64,000 nt of DNA from the NCBI GenBank assembly GCA_018894105.1, contig CM032118.1, positions 35,754,690 through 35,818,689 of the forward strand, given 5' to 3'. Positions within the stretch are counted from its first letter, which is position 1; each line of letters begins with the position of its first letter. Positions 36,011 to 46,150 of the stretch are shown here, piece by piece. The position numbers and the translations under genes were made by a program. The DNA comes from Jacaranda mimosifolia. Its lineage: Eukaryota; Streptophyta; Magnoliopsida; Lamiales; Bignoniaceae. A model generated the notes under the pieces. The model was given only the letters and a program-made list of their open reading frames with translations. It searched no databases and had not been told where the DNA came from.

Positions 36011-36587
36011 TACTCTCTCAGAAACAATTATTTTAGAAAATCGTTTGAGTTGGGTAAATTTTTATCCATTCACATATTCTACATGGAACCATTAGATTCG
36101 CCTTGGCTGCAAGCCTGCAATTTTCTAGCTATAAGGTTCGGGGAAAAGCTTATCTTGTCTGCAGGTTCTAGCAGTGAGGTATGGAAGGTCAGTGCTGCTT
36201 CTATCTGTTATCTTTATCAAATTTTGGTTTCTAGTGGTCACTTTTTTTATTGATAAAAAAATCAAAATATATCTTATTGTTTTCTACTAGACAAAGGTAG
36301 TTTATTTACAATTTATCTTTAATCCCATATTAGACATAGATAATAATTATTTGCAATTTATTTTTAATCCCACATAAACGTTGTATGGATGTATAACAGT
36401 TCAATACAATATTGTGACGTAGTACTATCGAAAAATTGTAACTAGTTAATCCCCTCTTATTCTCAAGATTGGCGCCCTTTGTCTAGGTTGATCAAGGACA
36501 AGGACCCATGACCTGTTCAGGAATAATGCAAATGATATTTGCGTTATTTATTGCATTTCCTTTTCGGCTTTTTTCTTTTTTTCTTAC
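36011..36587. other. Intergenic DNA, nothing recognised
   Basis: AT-rich DNA in front of the nested elements. 'TTATTCTCAAGATTGGCGCC' at 36459-36478 looks superficially like the end of a retroelement leader, but no LTR partner was found. Confidence 0.35.
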
Positions 36588-37460
36588 GGGTTAGAATGCA
36601 ATCACAGTCCTTGGTTTTTTCTCTTTTAGCACACAATCCCAAACGTTTGTCTTTGACAGTGAAGAGTGATACTTCTTCCATTCAACTTTCATTCATTTTT
36701 CTGTTAAAAAGTGAGTGAATTAATGTTGAAAATGTCCTTTGATTTCAACAATAATCATAAAATAAGCATTATGAATACTATAAAAGCATTACCAAAGAAG
36801 TGAATGATAGTGCTTAACTTTCATGCTATAAATTCTACAACAGAAAATTAGAACTCACATGAAAATATGGAATTATCGACTAATCATGGCAAACAAATAT
36901 TCCAAATCAGAAATTTTCAATTAGATTGAGCAAACAAAATGATGCTCTTTATTAATGAAATATAGAAGCAATTGCAATCAAATTAAATTTGTTTTATGAA
37001 ATCCAAAATGACAAAAATATTTAGAAAGTTTCACATAAAATAAGAGTTATATGATTTTTAAAAAACAAATTTGTCTTCAGAAAAAACAGTAAAATGCACA
37101 ATAGATACAAAGAATGAATTATCCAAAAATTAAAAGGGTTAATTACAAATAACCCCCTGAGGTTTGGCCTATTTACCTAAAAATTCAAAGGTTTGATGAA
37201 ATTACAAATACCTCCTTGTAGTTTTGCTCCGTCTTACATTTTTGAAAATCCGTTAGCTTCCGTCCAAAACAATGTTGATGTCATCAAATTTTTTGCATGA
37301 AAATCAGAAAATGCTCCCTAGTTACTGTTGTGGTTATTTGTAACTTGTAAGACAAAATTACCCTTGGACCTATTTTTAATATTTTTCATACTACAAGGAT
37401 GTAATTTTAACATTATTTAAATTACATATAATAAATTGAAATATATTTTATTATTAGTAA

Positions 37461-38102
37461 AATTTCATAAATACTGATGTTAATATTTTACATGCTTTAA
37501 CTTTAAATGTAAAGTTGCATGGTTATAATTATATGCTGAATACTGAAACAATTTGTATTACTTATCGCATATATTATAAACCTTTATACACATTGAATCC
37601 TATGTGTAAAATGATAAATAGTAATAAAAATGAAACTATTTTAATTGAAACCAATTTTTGTAAATCTCATATAACAACTAGAAAACCAATAAAATGGGAT
37701 GATGTTAAATTTCCTGAAAATTGGTTAATGGAAAATGTTATTCCTATTCAACCGGTAATACAAACTGAATTAAATAAGGTGATTCAAACCCCTGATGGGA
37801 ATGTTTTAATTGAGTTTAAACAACCTGGTAATAATAGATTAAAATCAAGTAGATCTCATAGATCTTCTTCTTATTCTTCATTTTCTGTGTTTGATCCTCT
37901 TGATTATACTGTTGAAAGTCCTGAATTGTCTAGAGCTTCAACATCTAGAGTTAGAGATAATAATTCTGAAACTCGTTTTGGAAAATTAAAAATTTCTTCT
38001 GATAATATTGTTCATGGTATCCCTACTGATAATAATAGTGAGGAGTCTCTTGAACCAACTGAATCCGATATGGATTTTTCTGTGAGAAATACTCGCATTT
38101 AA
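37461..38102 (+). pseudogene. Viral movement protein, C-terminal part
   Basis: The open frame runs from the left virus/host junction to TAA at 38100-38102 without its own viral start. The first ~45 residues (around HGYNYML and YRIYYKP) are the end of the 30K-superfamily movement domain. The rest is a Ser-rich tail with RSSRSHRSSSYSS-like sequence and acidic patches. The N-terminal part is at 44768-45206. The split results from the integration point. It would serve cell-to-cell movement in the virus; in this copy it is broken. Confidence 0.85.
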
Positions 38103-38115
38103 TAAATTTTTTTTA

Positions 38116-41100
38116 ATGAATCAAAACAAACTTGATTTTTCTAAAGGTTCTTATAATAGAAAACTTATATCACTGGAGTTTAATAAAGATCGTTGGATTT
38201 TATTTAGAAAATGGTTTTTTGATAATTTTAATAAAGATCAACAGAATTATTTTCAAACATAATTTTATAAATTCGTAGAAGAGAAAAATCAAATAATTCC
38301 TTTTGTTCCTTGGTTTTTGGTCAATTATATTGAACCTCAAATTTCTGTTCTTGAAAGAACTTATATTTATGATAATGGTAGGAAAGAAAAAACTGTTTTT
38401 CCTCCACAAGATTCTTTTATTATTGAAGGTAATAATAAATTTTCTTTTGTTGCATTTTATAAGATGCTTGAAAATGATACAGCTGTTGTTACTACTCGTA
38501 ATATGAATGTTTTAATTAAACAGCAAAATTATGCTAATTTATATTTAAATATACTTGGTGAAAATATTTACCAACTTGATCAAAGACTCAATAATATAAT
38601 TGTTAATATGGAAAAATTAAATAAAAATATTAATAATTTGGAAGAAAAAATTGATAAACAATTTGTTCATCCTGCTCCTGATCATATTGCAATGCCTTCT
38701 ATTCAGCCCCCTCCTGAAGTTAATAATTTCATTGTTAGGGATGTTTCTGAAATAGAAAAGGTAATAACTAAGAAATTTGCTAAATTTAGGATTTCTACTC
38801 TTAATAAGGAGTTAGATGAGAATGATTATAATAATAAAGTTAGGGAAGAGATTAATAAAATTCAAAATTATGCAGATAGGCCAACAATGAGAACTTATTA
38901 TTATCCTAGGCCTACACCGCAAGATGTTTTGCATGAAGAACAAGATTTAGTTCTTAATAATTCTTATAATGATAAAAGCATCTATGAATGGAATTTAGAT
39001 GGTTTTACTGAACGCCATATTTATAATTTGGTGTATCGTATGTTAATGTATTGTACTATTTGCAAGAATAATGGTAATAGTGATAATACTGTTGCAAAAA
39101 TGATTATTGCAGGTTTTACTGGCCAACTTAAAGGTTGGTGGGATAATTATCTATCTCCAAATAATAAAGAGGAGATTCTTAATAGTGTTAAACAGGAAGG
39201 AGCCAGTAATAATATTGAAAATGCTGTTTATACTTTGATTGTTACCATTATAGAACATTTTACTGGTAGATATACTAATAACTCTGAACATATTAGAACT
39301 TTATTAAATGGTTTAAAATGTCAGAGTCTTACATCTTTTAGATGGTATAAGGATACTTTTCTTTCTAGAGTTATGGAGCTTCCTGAGTCAAATAGTGACC
39401 ATTGGAAATCCAAATTTATAGATGGGTTGCCTTCTATGTTTGCTGAGAGAGTTAGAAAAAATCTTAGGCAAAATGAGTCTAATATAGACTATAGTAAATT
39501 TACATATGGCAAGTTAATAGGAACTTGTATTCAGGAAGGATTAGCCCTTTGTAATGATATTAAATTGAATCAACAAATTAAGCGTAATAATATTACGGAA
39601 AGAAAACAATTAGGTCAGTTTTGTGGACAGTTTGGGATGGAAAACCCAAAACAGGTTAGTAATAATAAACCACAAAAACATGATAATGAGAGTTATAGAA
39701 AAAAATCTAGGAAGAAAACTCATAAACAGACTAGAGAGAAACAGAAAGAAAAAATGAAACGTTATAGAGAGTCTGGCAATTATAGAGAACCTAGACCTTC
39801 TAATAGGACCATAAGAAAGAAATTTCATAAATATGGTGCCTGTTATAAGTGTGGAAAGGTAGGACACTATGCTGATAAGTGTAGAATGAGAGAAAGAATT
39901 AATAGCCTTGAGATAGATGATAATCTTAAGGATATTCTTTATAAATTAATGTTAGAATCTGATGATGATATTGATTCTGCTTTTTCTGATAATATTAATG
40001 AATGTGTTGATAGTTCTAGTTCTGAATGTGATCCTTGTAAGGAAGGATTGTCATGTGATAATATTGCATCTGATAATAGTAAATCTGATACTGATGAGAT
40101 GTATAATTTAATTTCTCAGTTTTCTGAATTAAATGTCCTTAGTAATGATAATACTATTGAATTTTTGAAAATGATAAAAGATCCTATTTTAAGATCTAAG
40201 ATAATAGATGAAATGGAAAATATTTCTTCTTCTTCTTCTCCTTCCCCAACTTCTTCTTTTCAAAATAATATTTTAAGGGATAATGATCCCTATTCTATGT
40301 CTGAAGTTTATAAAATATTAGAAAGTAGGAATAAATCTAGAAGTCCTACTAATTTGATTGATTTAAAAAAAGAAGTGGATAATTTAAAAAGAGAAATTAT
40401 TGATTTAAAAAGAAATAATAACTCTTTAGAAGAAAGAATAAAAAGATTAGAAATTTCTCAGGGTAAACAAATAATTCCTCAAATTGATAATATGTTTAAT
40501 TTTCCTGAGAGTATTAATAATAATATTCAAAGTGATGATTTTCTTAATAAATTAGAAATGATTACTTCACAAAAATGGCTTGTGAAAATAAAACTTTTAA
40601 TTAGCAATAATTTTTCAAAATAATTTATAGCACTAATTGATAGTGGTGCTGATTTAAATTGTATTCAAGAAGGTTTAATACCTACTAGGTATTTTGAAAA
40701 AACTACTCATATTCTTCGTACTGCTAATAGTGAAAAACTTGACATTAGTTATAAATTGTCAAAAGCTTTTATTTGTAAAAATAAAATCTGTATTCCTAAT
40801 AGCTTCTTATTGGTTAAAAATATTTCTAACCAAATCATTCTTGGAACTCCATTTTTAAAGAAAATTTATCCTTTAAAAATGGTTGATAAAAATGGTTTTA
40901 CTGGTACATATAATAATAAAGAAATTTATTTTGAATTTATTGTCGAACCTTTTTCTAGAATTCTTAATAATATTGAAGAAGTTTTAAAAGCTAAAACTAA
41001 TCATATTAATCTCTTAAAACAAGAAATTGTTAGTCTCGATATTGATAATCAATTAGAAAAGCCTAAGTTAAAAGAGAAAATAGCTTTTCTTGAAAATCAA

Positions 41101-42489
41101 TTTGCTTTATCTGTGTGTAATGAACACCCTAATGCTTTTTGGAATAGAAAGAAGCATATTGTTGATTTGCCTTATGATGATAGCTTTGATGGTAATATTC
41201 CTACTAAAGCTAGGCCTTGTCAAATGAATTCTGAATATTTAAATTATTGTAAAAAAGAAATTGAGTCTTTATTACAAAAGAGCTTAATAAGGCCAACCAA
41301 GTCTGCTTGGTCCTGTACTGCGTTTTATGTTAATAAGCATAGTGAACAAGAACGTGGTGCTCCTAGATTAGTAATAAACTATAAACCTCTTAATAAGGTT
41401 TTAAAATGGATTAAGTATCCTATTCATAATAAAAAGGATTTGCTTGATAGACTTTTTGATGCTAATATATTTTCAAATTTTGATTTAAAATCTGGTTATT
41501 GGCAAATTCAAATTGCTGAAAAGGATAAGTTTAAAACTGCCTTTAATGTTCCATTTGGGCAATATGAATGGAATGTTATGCCATTTGGTCTGAAGAATGC
41601 CCCTTCAGAATTTCAAAAAATTATGAATGATATTTTCAATCCTTTTAATAGCTTTATCATCGTTTATATTGATGATATTTTGGTTTTTTCTAATACAATA
41701 GAAAATCATTTTAAACATCTTAATATTTTTAAAACTGCTATAATAAATAGTGGTCTTGTTATTTCTAAACCCAAAATGGTTTTGTTTCAAACTAAAATTA
41801 AATTTTTGGGTCATTTTATTGAAAAAGGAAAAATTGTTCCTATTAATAGAAGTATTGAATTTGCTTCTAAGTTTCCTGATAGAATTACTGATAAAACTCA
41901 ATTACAAAAATTTTTAGGGAGTCTAAATTATATTTCTCCTTATTATAAAAATCTTGCTCAGGATACTGCATTGTTATATGATAGGTTAAAGAAGGTTCCT
42001 AAACCTTGGAATGATAATCATACTAATGCTATTATTAAAATAAAAGAAAAGGTTAATAAATTGCCTTGTTTAATGCTTTCTAATCCTAATTGGGAAAAAA
42101 TTGTTGAAACTGATGCCTCTGATTTAGGATATGGAGGTATTTTAACTCAAATTGATCCTAATAATAAGCAAGAGATTCTTGTTAGATTTTGTTCTGGTAA
42201 ATGGAATGATAGCCAGAAAAATTATGCAACTGTAGCTAAAGAAATTTTTGCTATAGTTAAATGTGTGCTTAAATTTCAAGATGATTTATATAATCAGTTT
42301 TTTATAGTTAAAACTGATTGTCAGGCTGCACAATTTATGTTTAATAAAGATTTTAAACATAATGTTTCAAAACAAATGTTTGCAAGGTGGCAAGCTTATT
42401 TAGCCCCTTTTGATTTTAAAATAATATATAAAAAGGGCAGTGATAATAGTCTCCCTGATTTTCTAACCCGAGAATTTTTACAGGGATGA
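38116..42489 (+). pseudogene. Viral coat protein - protease - reverse transcriptase - RNase H frame with two stops
   Basis: One reading frame of 1,458 codons starts at ATG 38116, 13 bases after the movement-protein stop, and ends at TGA 42487-42489. It is interrupted by TAA at 38260-38262 and 40621-40623. Order: coat/nucleocapsid part with a long basic region and CCHC knuckle (CYKCGKVGHYADKC, about 39838-39880), a Ser/Asp-rich and coiled-coil stretch, aspartic protease with DSGAD (about 40639), RT with VPFGQYEWNVMPFGLKNAP and YIDD (41665-41676), and RNase H with TDASD (about 42109) and the later DCQA. Apart from the stops the frame is open, with no indels. Both stops could be single C-to-T changes of CAA, the mutation expected in methylated DNA. 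The last codons overlap the next ORF by ATGA. Confidence 0.9.
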
Positions 42490-43943
42490 TCCCTTATAGG
42501 GGCCACAATCCCTTCTCTAATAGAGGAGGAAGAGGAAGCAATTATCGTGGCACGCCAAGGCCACTAATACAACATGGCAAACAGAAGCTAATAGCTTCCC
42601 CGGTTTCTCAGGCATCATATGCCTCTTCAACCTCTTCAGATCCAATTTATAAAGATCCCCTTTTTGCAGAATTCCTGCAATTCAAGCAAAAACAAAATAC
42701 AGATGAGTCTAATAAACCATCTGCCTCCAACCCGTCCAAAAAGCCAGAAGGAACTAATAAACCTTCTTTTGTGGATGTTACTTCTAATATTGCATCCCCA
42801 GTTGATGAGGATTCCCTCACAACTTTTGAGCAAAAAGATGCTAAGGATATAATAACAATCCTTGAGCATAAAGATCTTCAATGGAAGAAGGATCCATGGG
42901 TAATACACCAAAGGTATTTGGATACAGCATCATATGCTGCTGGGTCTTATAAACCCAGAATATTTTTTGAAAATATTCTTATTTATACTGGCTCTTGTGA
43001 GGTTAATCATTATTTTCCTTATCAAGAAAAAAATGTTTTTAATTTTAGTAAAATAATAATTAAAAAATTAATTTCTATTGAAGAATGGGGTTTATCCTCA
43101 TTAAAAGAAAAAAAAATTTCTGTTAATAGAATTACTTTTAAATTTAATTACTGGGATTATATCCAGGCTTTTAAAAATGTTTTTCTTTATGAAAATCCCA
43201 GGAAAAAACATACTTGGTTTATAAAAGTATGTCCTGAACTTTTTGACACAAAAATACCAAATTGGTTTGTGTTTTGGTGGCAATCATATGGCCCTACTCA
43301 TAATATTTTGCCAGATCAATTTAGACAGGCATATGATAAATGGAGTCAATATTCTCCAGAATTAATAGAGGCAGAAGAAAATGATGAGATGGCAAATAAT
43401 AAAGCAGCCATGCTCTTTTTTATGGAATTTTCTATTCCTTGGATCTGGAAATGGGTTCCAGATGTTGGAGTTACGGAAGATAATATTCCTTGTCTTTATC
43501 GTTCCTATTATATCAAATGGTGGAACAAGATGCTTCAAATTAACAAGCAAAGTGGCCAAATGGAAGGTCAAGATACTTTAAATAATATTTTTAAAGCGAC
43601 CCAATTATACAGGGAAAAATTTGAATCTGATAAGAAAAAAGAAGCTTCATCATTGTTTGGAAAAGCTTCAGAAAAAATAAAAATGCGCAAGGGAAAATTG
43701 TGCAAAGAAGACTTGCTTAAAGAAGTACTTAATATGGTACAAGCCGAGTTAAAAGGGCAAGATGATAAAGAGCAATCAGATGAAGAAGATGATGATGTAT
43801 CAATGGCTACTTCATCTAGATCAAGAACAGATGACAACCAATATGGATGTCTGGGAGGTGAATCACAGGACCCCAATGAGGATATACCCTCAACACAAGA
43901 CATTCATAAAATTATTGCTTCCCTCAGAAAGGAAAAAGAATAG
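42486..43943 (+). CDS. Viral downstream ORF, 485 aa, unknown function
   Basis: It starts at ATG 42486, overlapping the polymerase stop (ATGA), and is fully open to TAG at 43941-43943. Residues 8-25 are Gly/Arg-rich (NRGGRGSNYRG), suggesting RNA binding. Residues ~100-340 form an aromatic-rich globular part (WWQSYGP, WIWKWVPDVG, YYIKWWNKM). The C-terminal third is charged with acidic runs. By position it corresponds to the transactivator/inclusion-body gene of caulimoviruses or the ORF that follows RNase H in some endogenous genera, but I see no motif proving either. It is intact although the other viral genes are broken; that may be chance or recent integration. Confidence 0.65.
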   Translation: MIPYRGHNPFSNRGGRGSNYRGTPRPLIQHGKQKLIASPVSQASYASSTSSDPIYKDPLFAEFLQFKQKQNTDESNKPSASNPSKKPEGTNKPSFVDVTSNIASPVDEDSLTTFEQKDAKDIITILEHKDLQWKKDPWVIHQRYLDTASYAAGSYKPRIFFENILIYTGSCEVNHYFPYQEKNVFNFSKIIIKKLISIEEWGLSSLKEKKISVNRITFKFNYWDYIQAFKNVFLYENPRKKHTWFIKVCPELFDTKIPNWFVFWWQSYGPTHNILPDQFRQAYDKWSQYSPELIEAEENDEMANNKAAMLFFMEFSIPWIWKWVPDVGVTEDNIPCLYRSYYIKWWNKMLQINKQSGQMEGQDTLNNIFKATQLYREKFESDKKKEASSLFGKASEKIKMRKGKLCKEDLLKEVLNMVQAELKGQDDKEQSDEEDDDVSMATSSRSRTDDNQYGCLGGESQDPNEDIPSTQDIHKIIASLRKEKE

Positions 43944-44117
43944 AGGGATAAAATAGTAATTTGTAATAGGGATTACTATTTGAACAGTAATATACTGTTC
44001 ATTTTTACTGTACATTGTTACTGTTCGGATTCGAAAATTTTGAAATCCGCACATTAGTTTCAGCTTTTTACTGTTCGGACTCGAAATGTTTGAAGTCCGC
44101 ACAGTTTTTCTTTTGTC

Positions 44118-44127
44118 TATAAATAGG
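44118..44127 (+). promoter_or_regulatory. TATA box of the viral pregenomic RNA promoter
   Basis: TATAAATAGG, followed ~30 bases later by the expected start region, and ~590 bases upstream of the primer-binding site. Confidence 0.75.
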
Positions 44128-44634
44128 TTGGGGTTTTTTGTTGGAGAAGGACGCTTTCCATTCCTCTCCAAAATTTTCTTTTGTTTTCCCCTGATTTCCC
44201 TTCTGTAATTTCCCCGCTTGTAATTTTCCTTCTCTAAGTTTAGTTTTATTTGTGTAATAAGAAGTTGCAGTTTTGAAGACCTCTGCTTGGTAAGCTTTAA
44301 TTTTATTTTATTGTTTTAAATATTTATTTTATTTAAGACTTAGCCTAATGGAAGGCTAAGGTGTTGGTGTTAAACATGTAAAAGTTAGATATTTCCTATA
44401 TAATTGTGGTAAAGGTCTGTATATGTACAAGACTATGTAAGAAGGGTTCGGATCTCATGGTCTGGTTAGCCAGTTATGGTTGGGTTCTGAGGCTTAATGG
44501 TACTCTTAAGTATGTTGTCCTCTGGAAGTTTGCCCTTTTGCCCTTGTTAGCCGGGTTTGGCGTTTGTGGGCGTTTCGGGGCTCTTGTGTGTTCCAGAATT
44601 CATACTTAGTGGGCTTGTTAAATTCAGGTAAACA

Positions 44635-44702
44635 ATCCTAATCATGTAATGCTGTGATTCACCGCCTGATCTGTGGCCCCCCTTCATAAGATCCAGTGCA
44701 TA
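44635..44702 (+). repeat. 68-bp viral direct repeat, copy 1 (native position before primer site)
   Basis: It begins ATCCTAATCATGTAATGC and ends CAGTGCATA, two bases before the primer-binding site. An identical copy lies at 45204-45271. Confidence 0.95.
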
Positions 44703-44704
44703 GA

Positions 44705-44721
44705 TGGTATCGGAGCCATGG
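44705..44721 (+). other. tRNA-Met primer-binding site of the viral genome
   Basis: TGGTATCGGAGCCATGG. It is complementary to the 3' end of plant initiator tRNA-Met except for one base (canonical TGGTATCAGAGC). By caulimovirid convention this is position 1 of the viral genome and the site of the minus-strand discontinuity. Confidence 0.88.
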
Positions 44722-44767
44722 GAGTATAGGGAATATTTAATGATTGCATGTTTAACACTTTCTTAAA

Positions 44768-45229
44768 ATGAATTTTCTTAAAGGAAAATCTAGTAATATT
44801 AAGAATAGTACTATGGAGGAAATAGATCTTCCAGTTAATATTGAACTTCTTAATAAATGGACCATTCCAAAAGTGGATCCAAAACTTATTTATCAATATG
44901 GAACATTTGAGAAAATAGGTCTCAAACAGGTGGTAAAAACTACTGAAGAAACAATTCCTATTTCTAAAGATGATATTACTTTACAGCTTTTTCATAGATC
45001 TGATATTGATAAATATAGATCTGCTGATTATAGATTTATTCATATTGGTTTAATACAGATTGCTTTTAAACCACTTACTCTTGATAATCTTCCTGATAGT
45101 TTTGTTGCTATTTTGCGTGATGCTCGTAATTTAAATTGGAAACACTCAATTATGGGTGTTATACAATCGAGTCTGGCACATGGCCCGGTTTATTTTAATG
45201 TTTATCCTAATCATGTAATGCTGTGATTC
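44768..45229 (+). pseudogene. Viral movement protein, N-terminal part
   Basis: ATG at 44768 (or 44813) opens a frame with the 30K-superfamily core, ending in GPVYFNVYPN at about 45212. There viral sequence switches to the 68-bp repeat, which supplies three unrelated residues and a TGA. The remainder of the gene is at 37461-38102. Non-functional as integrated. Confidence 0.85.
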
Positions 45230-45271
45230 ACCGCCTGATCTGTGGCCCCCCTTCATAAGATCCAGTGCATA
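45204..45271 (+). repeat. 68-bp viral direct repeat, copy 2 (right virus/host junction)
   Basis: Identical to 44635-44702. The switch from movement-protein sequence occurs within the shared bases ATCCTAA, and its right end is the virus/host junction. It thus ends at the viral position just before the primer site. Confidence 0.95.
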
Positions 45272-46150
45272 TTTAACCAAATGAAATATTAAAATAATAA
45301 TCATATCTAAAGTAAATAACGAATATATCTAATTAAAAATAAAATAATTTTTTTTAAATACTTTATTGATTGAAAATAAATAGGTAAAAATTATATATTA
45401 TAATTAAGTTTTTAATTAATTAATAAAAATAAATATTATATTCTAAAACTAAAAATACACCCCACCACCCTTTTTCTTCCCCCAACCCCCACCCTTCCCT
45501 TTGTTGCATACCATGGTCGGTCGGCGGCAGATGCCCATGGCAGCTGCGGCTGCCATGGGCAGCAGTGAACACATGGCCACCTGGCCAAGCGGGCGCTGCT
45601 GTGCTGCCATGGCAGCAGTCGCCATGGCCAGATCTGGCCAGTAGGGGGGCTGGGTTGGGGGGGCGGGGGGTTGCGGTGGGGTGGGGGGTGGGATGTGGTT
45701 GTATATGCTATATATATGTGTATTATATATATTAAGTATAAATATAAATATATATGTATATATATACAATATATATGATATTGTATTATATATGCATATA
45801 TACATATATAATTATTCAATTGTTTTAAAATTTATATTTTTATCAATAATTTTAGTGTATTTTTGCAATTTTATTACCTAAAGTTACTTTTGTTATTTTC
45901 ATAAAACTTCAAGGGTGTTTTTATTATTTCGTAATGTTAAGGTCTTTTTAGTCTTTATATATATATATATATTTATTTATTTATTTGCATTTTTTTTAAT
46001 TTATTCAATTAAGGGTAATATAGTCATTTGACCAAAACCGTCCACTTTAACGGCCGTCCGTCTGCTCCAAGGGGGTATTTGTAATTTCACCAAACCTTTG
46101 GACCTTGTTGTAAATAGGTCAAACCTTAAGGGGTTATGTGTAATTATCCC
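45272..46150. other. Right half of the inner MULE with GC-rich palindromic island
   Basis: AT-rich DNA with one GC-rich patch at 45470-45690, containing CCATGGCAGCTG, its inverse, GCCATGGCAGCAG and G-runs. It then has a TA-rich stretch and the right terminal inverted repeat (about 45990-46150). No gene is seen; the frames across it are low complexity. Confidence 0.6.

Larger units (their letters stand above)
43944..44704 (+). promoter_or_regulatory. Viral large intergenic region: promoter, RNA leader
   Basis: After the 485-aa ORF, a TATA box TATAAATAGG lies at 44118-44127; transcription would start near 44150. A near-AATAAA (AATAAGA) at 44255 could be the polyadenylation signal read on the second pass. 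The leader to the movement-protein start is ~600 nt with short upstream ORFs, as in other caulimovirids. Two related ~25-bp blocks (ACTGTTCGGAYTCGAAA..) at 44021-44050 and 44071-44100 stand just upstream of the TATA box and could be regulatory repeats. Confidence 0.7.
37460..45271 (+). other. Endogenous caulimovirid (pararetrovirus), circularly permuted, near complete
   Basis: About 7.8 kb with viral gene order when read as a circle: primer site and leader, movement protein, coat protein, protease-RT-RNase H, downstream ORF, promoter. The linear insert starts and ends inside the movement-protein gene, so its C-terminal part opens the insert and its N-terminal part closes it. The CCHC-bearing coat region, DSGA protease, YIDD reverse transcriptase, RNase H and a tRNA-Met primer site mark Caulimoviridae. 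An integrase is absent and no LTRs exist, so it is not a Ty3 element. Separate movement-protein frame plus a large ORF after RNase H distinguish it from single-polyprotein petuviruses; genus is not assigned. Stops and the permutation make this copy defective. Confidence 0.92.
37136..46150. mobile_element. Inner non-autonomous MULE, interrupted by viral DNA
   Basis: A perfect 9-bp direct repeat AAATTAAAA flanks it (37127-37135 and 46151-46159). Ends are GGGTTAATTACAAATAACC at left and, inverted, GGGATAATTACACATAACC at right; similarity continues through 'AGGTTTGRCCTATTTAC' for at least 80 bp. Own DNA is about 37136-37460 and 45272-46150. It contains a GC-rich island at 45470-45690. No transposase is present. 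Confidence 0.88.

Noticed and set aside
35969..36253. 94-aa frame opening with a GAGAC-coded Arg/Asp repeat
   Set aside because: The start is produced by a pentamer microsatellite; the rest has no known match and lies in a repeat block.
36459..36478. Possible primer-binding site near 'TTGGCGCC'
   Set aside because: No LTR precedes it and no retroelement coding sequence follows.
37460..45271. Reading the viral region as a Ty3/gypsy LTR retrotransposon
   Set aside because: No integrase and no LTR pair; a movement protein and a tRNA-Met primer site are present, and the ends are permuted inside a gene.
45436..45819. Pro/Ile/Tyr-rich frames on both strands of the GC-rich island and TA tract
   Set aside because: Low-complexity translation of palindromic GC-rich and TA-rich DNA.
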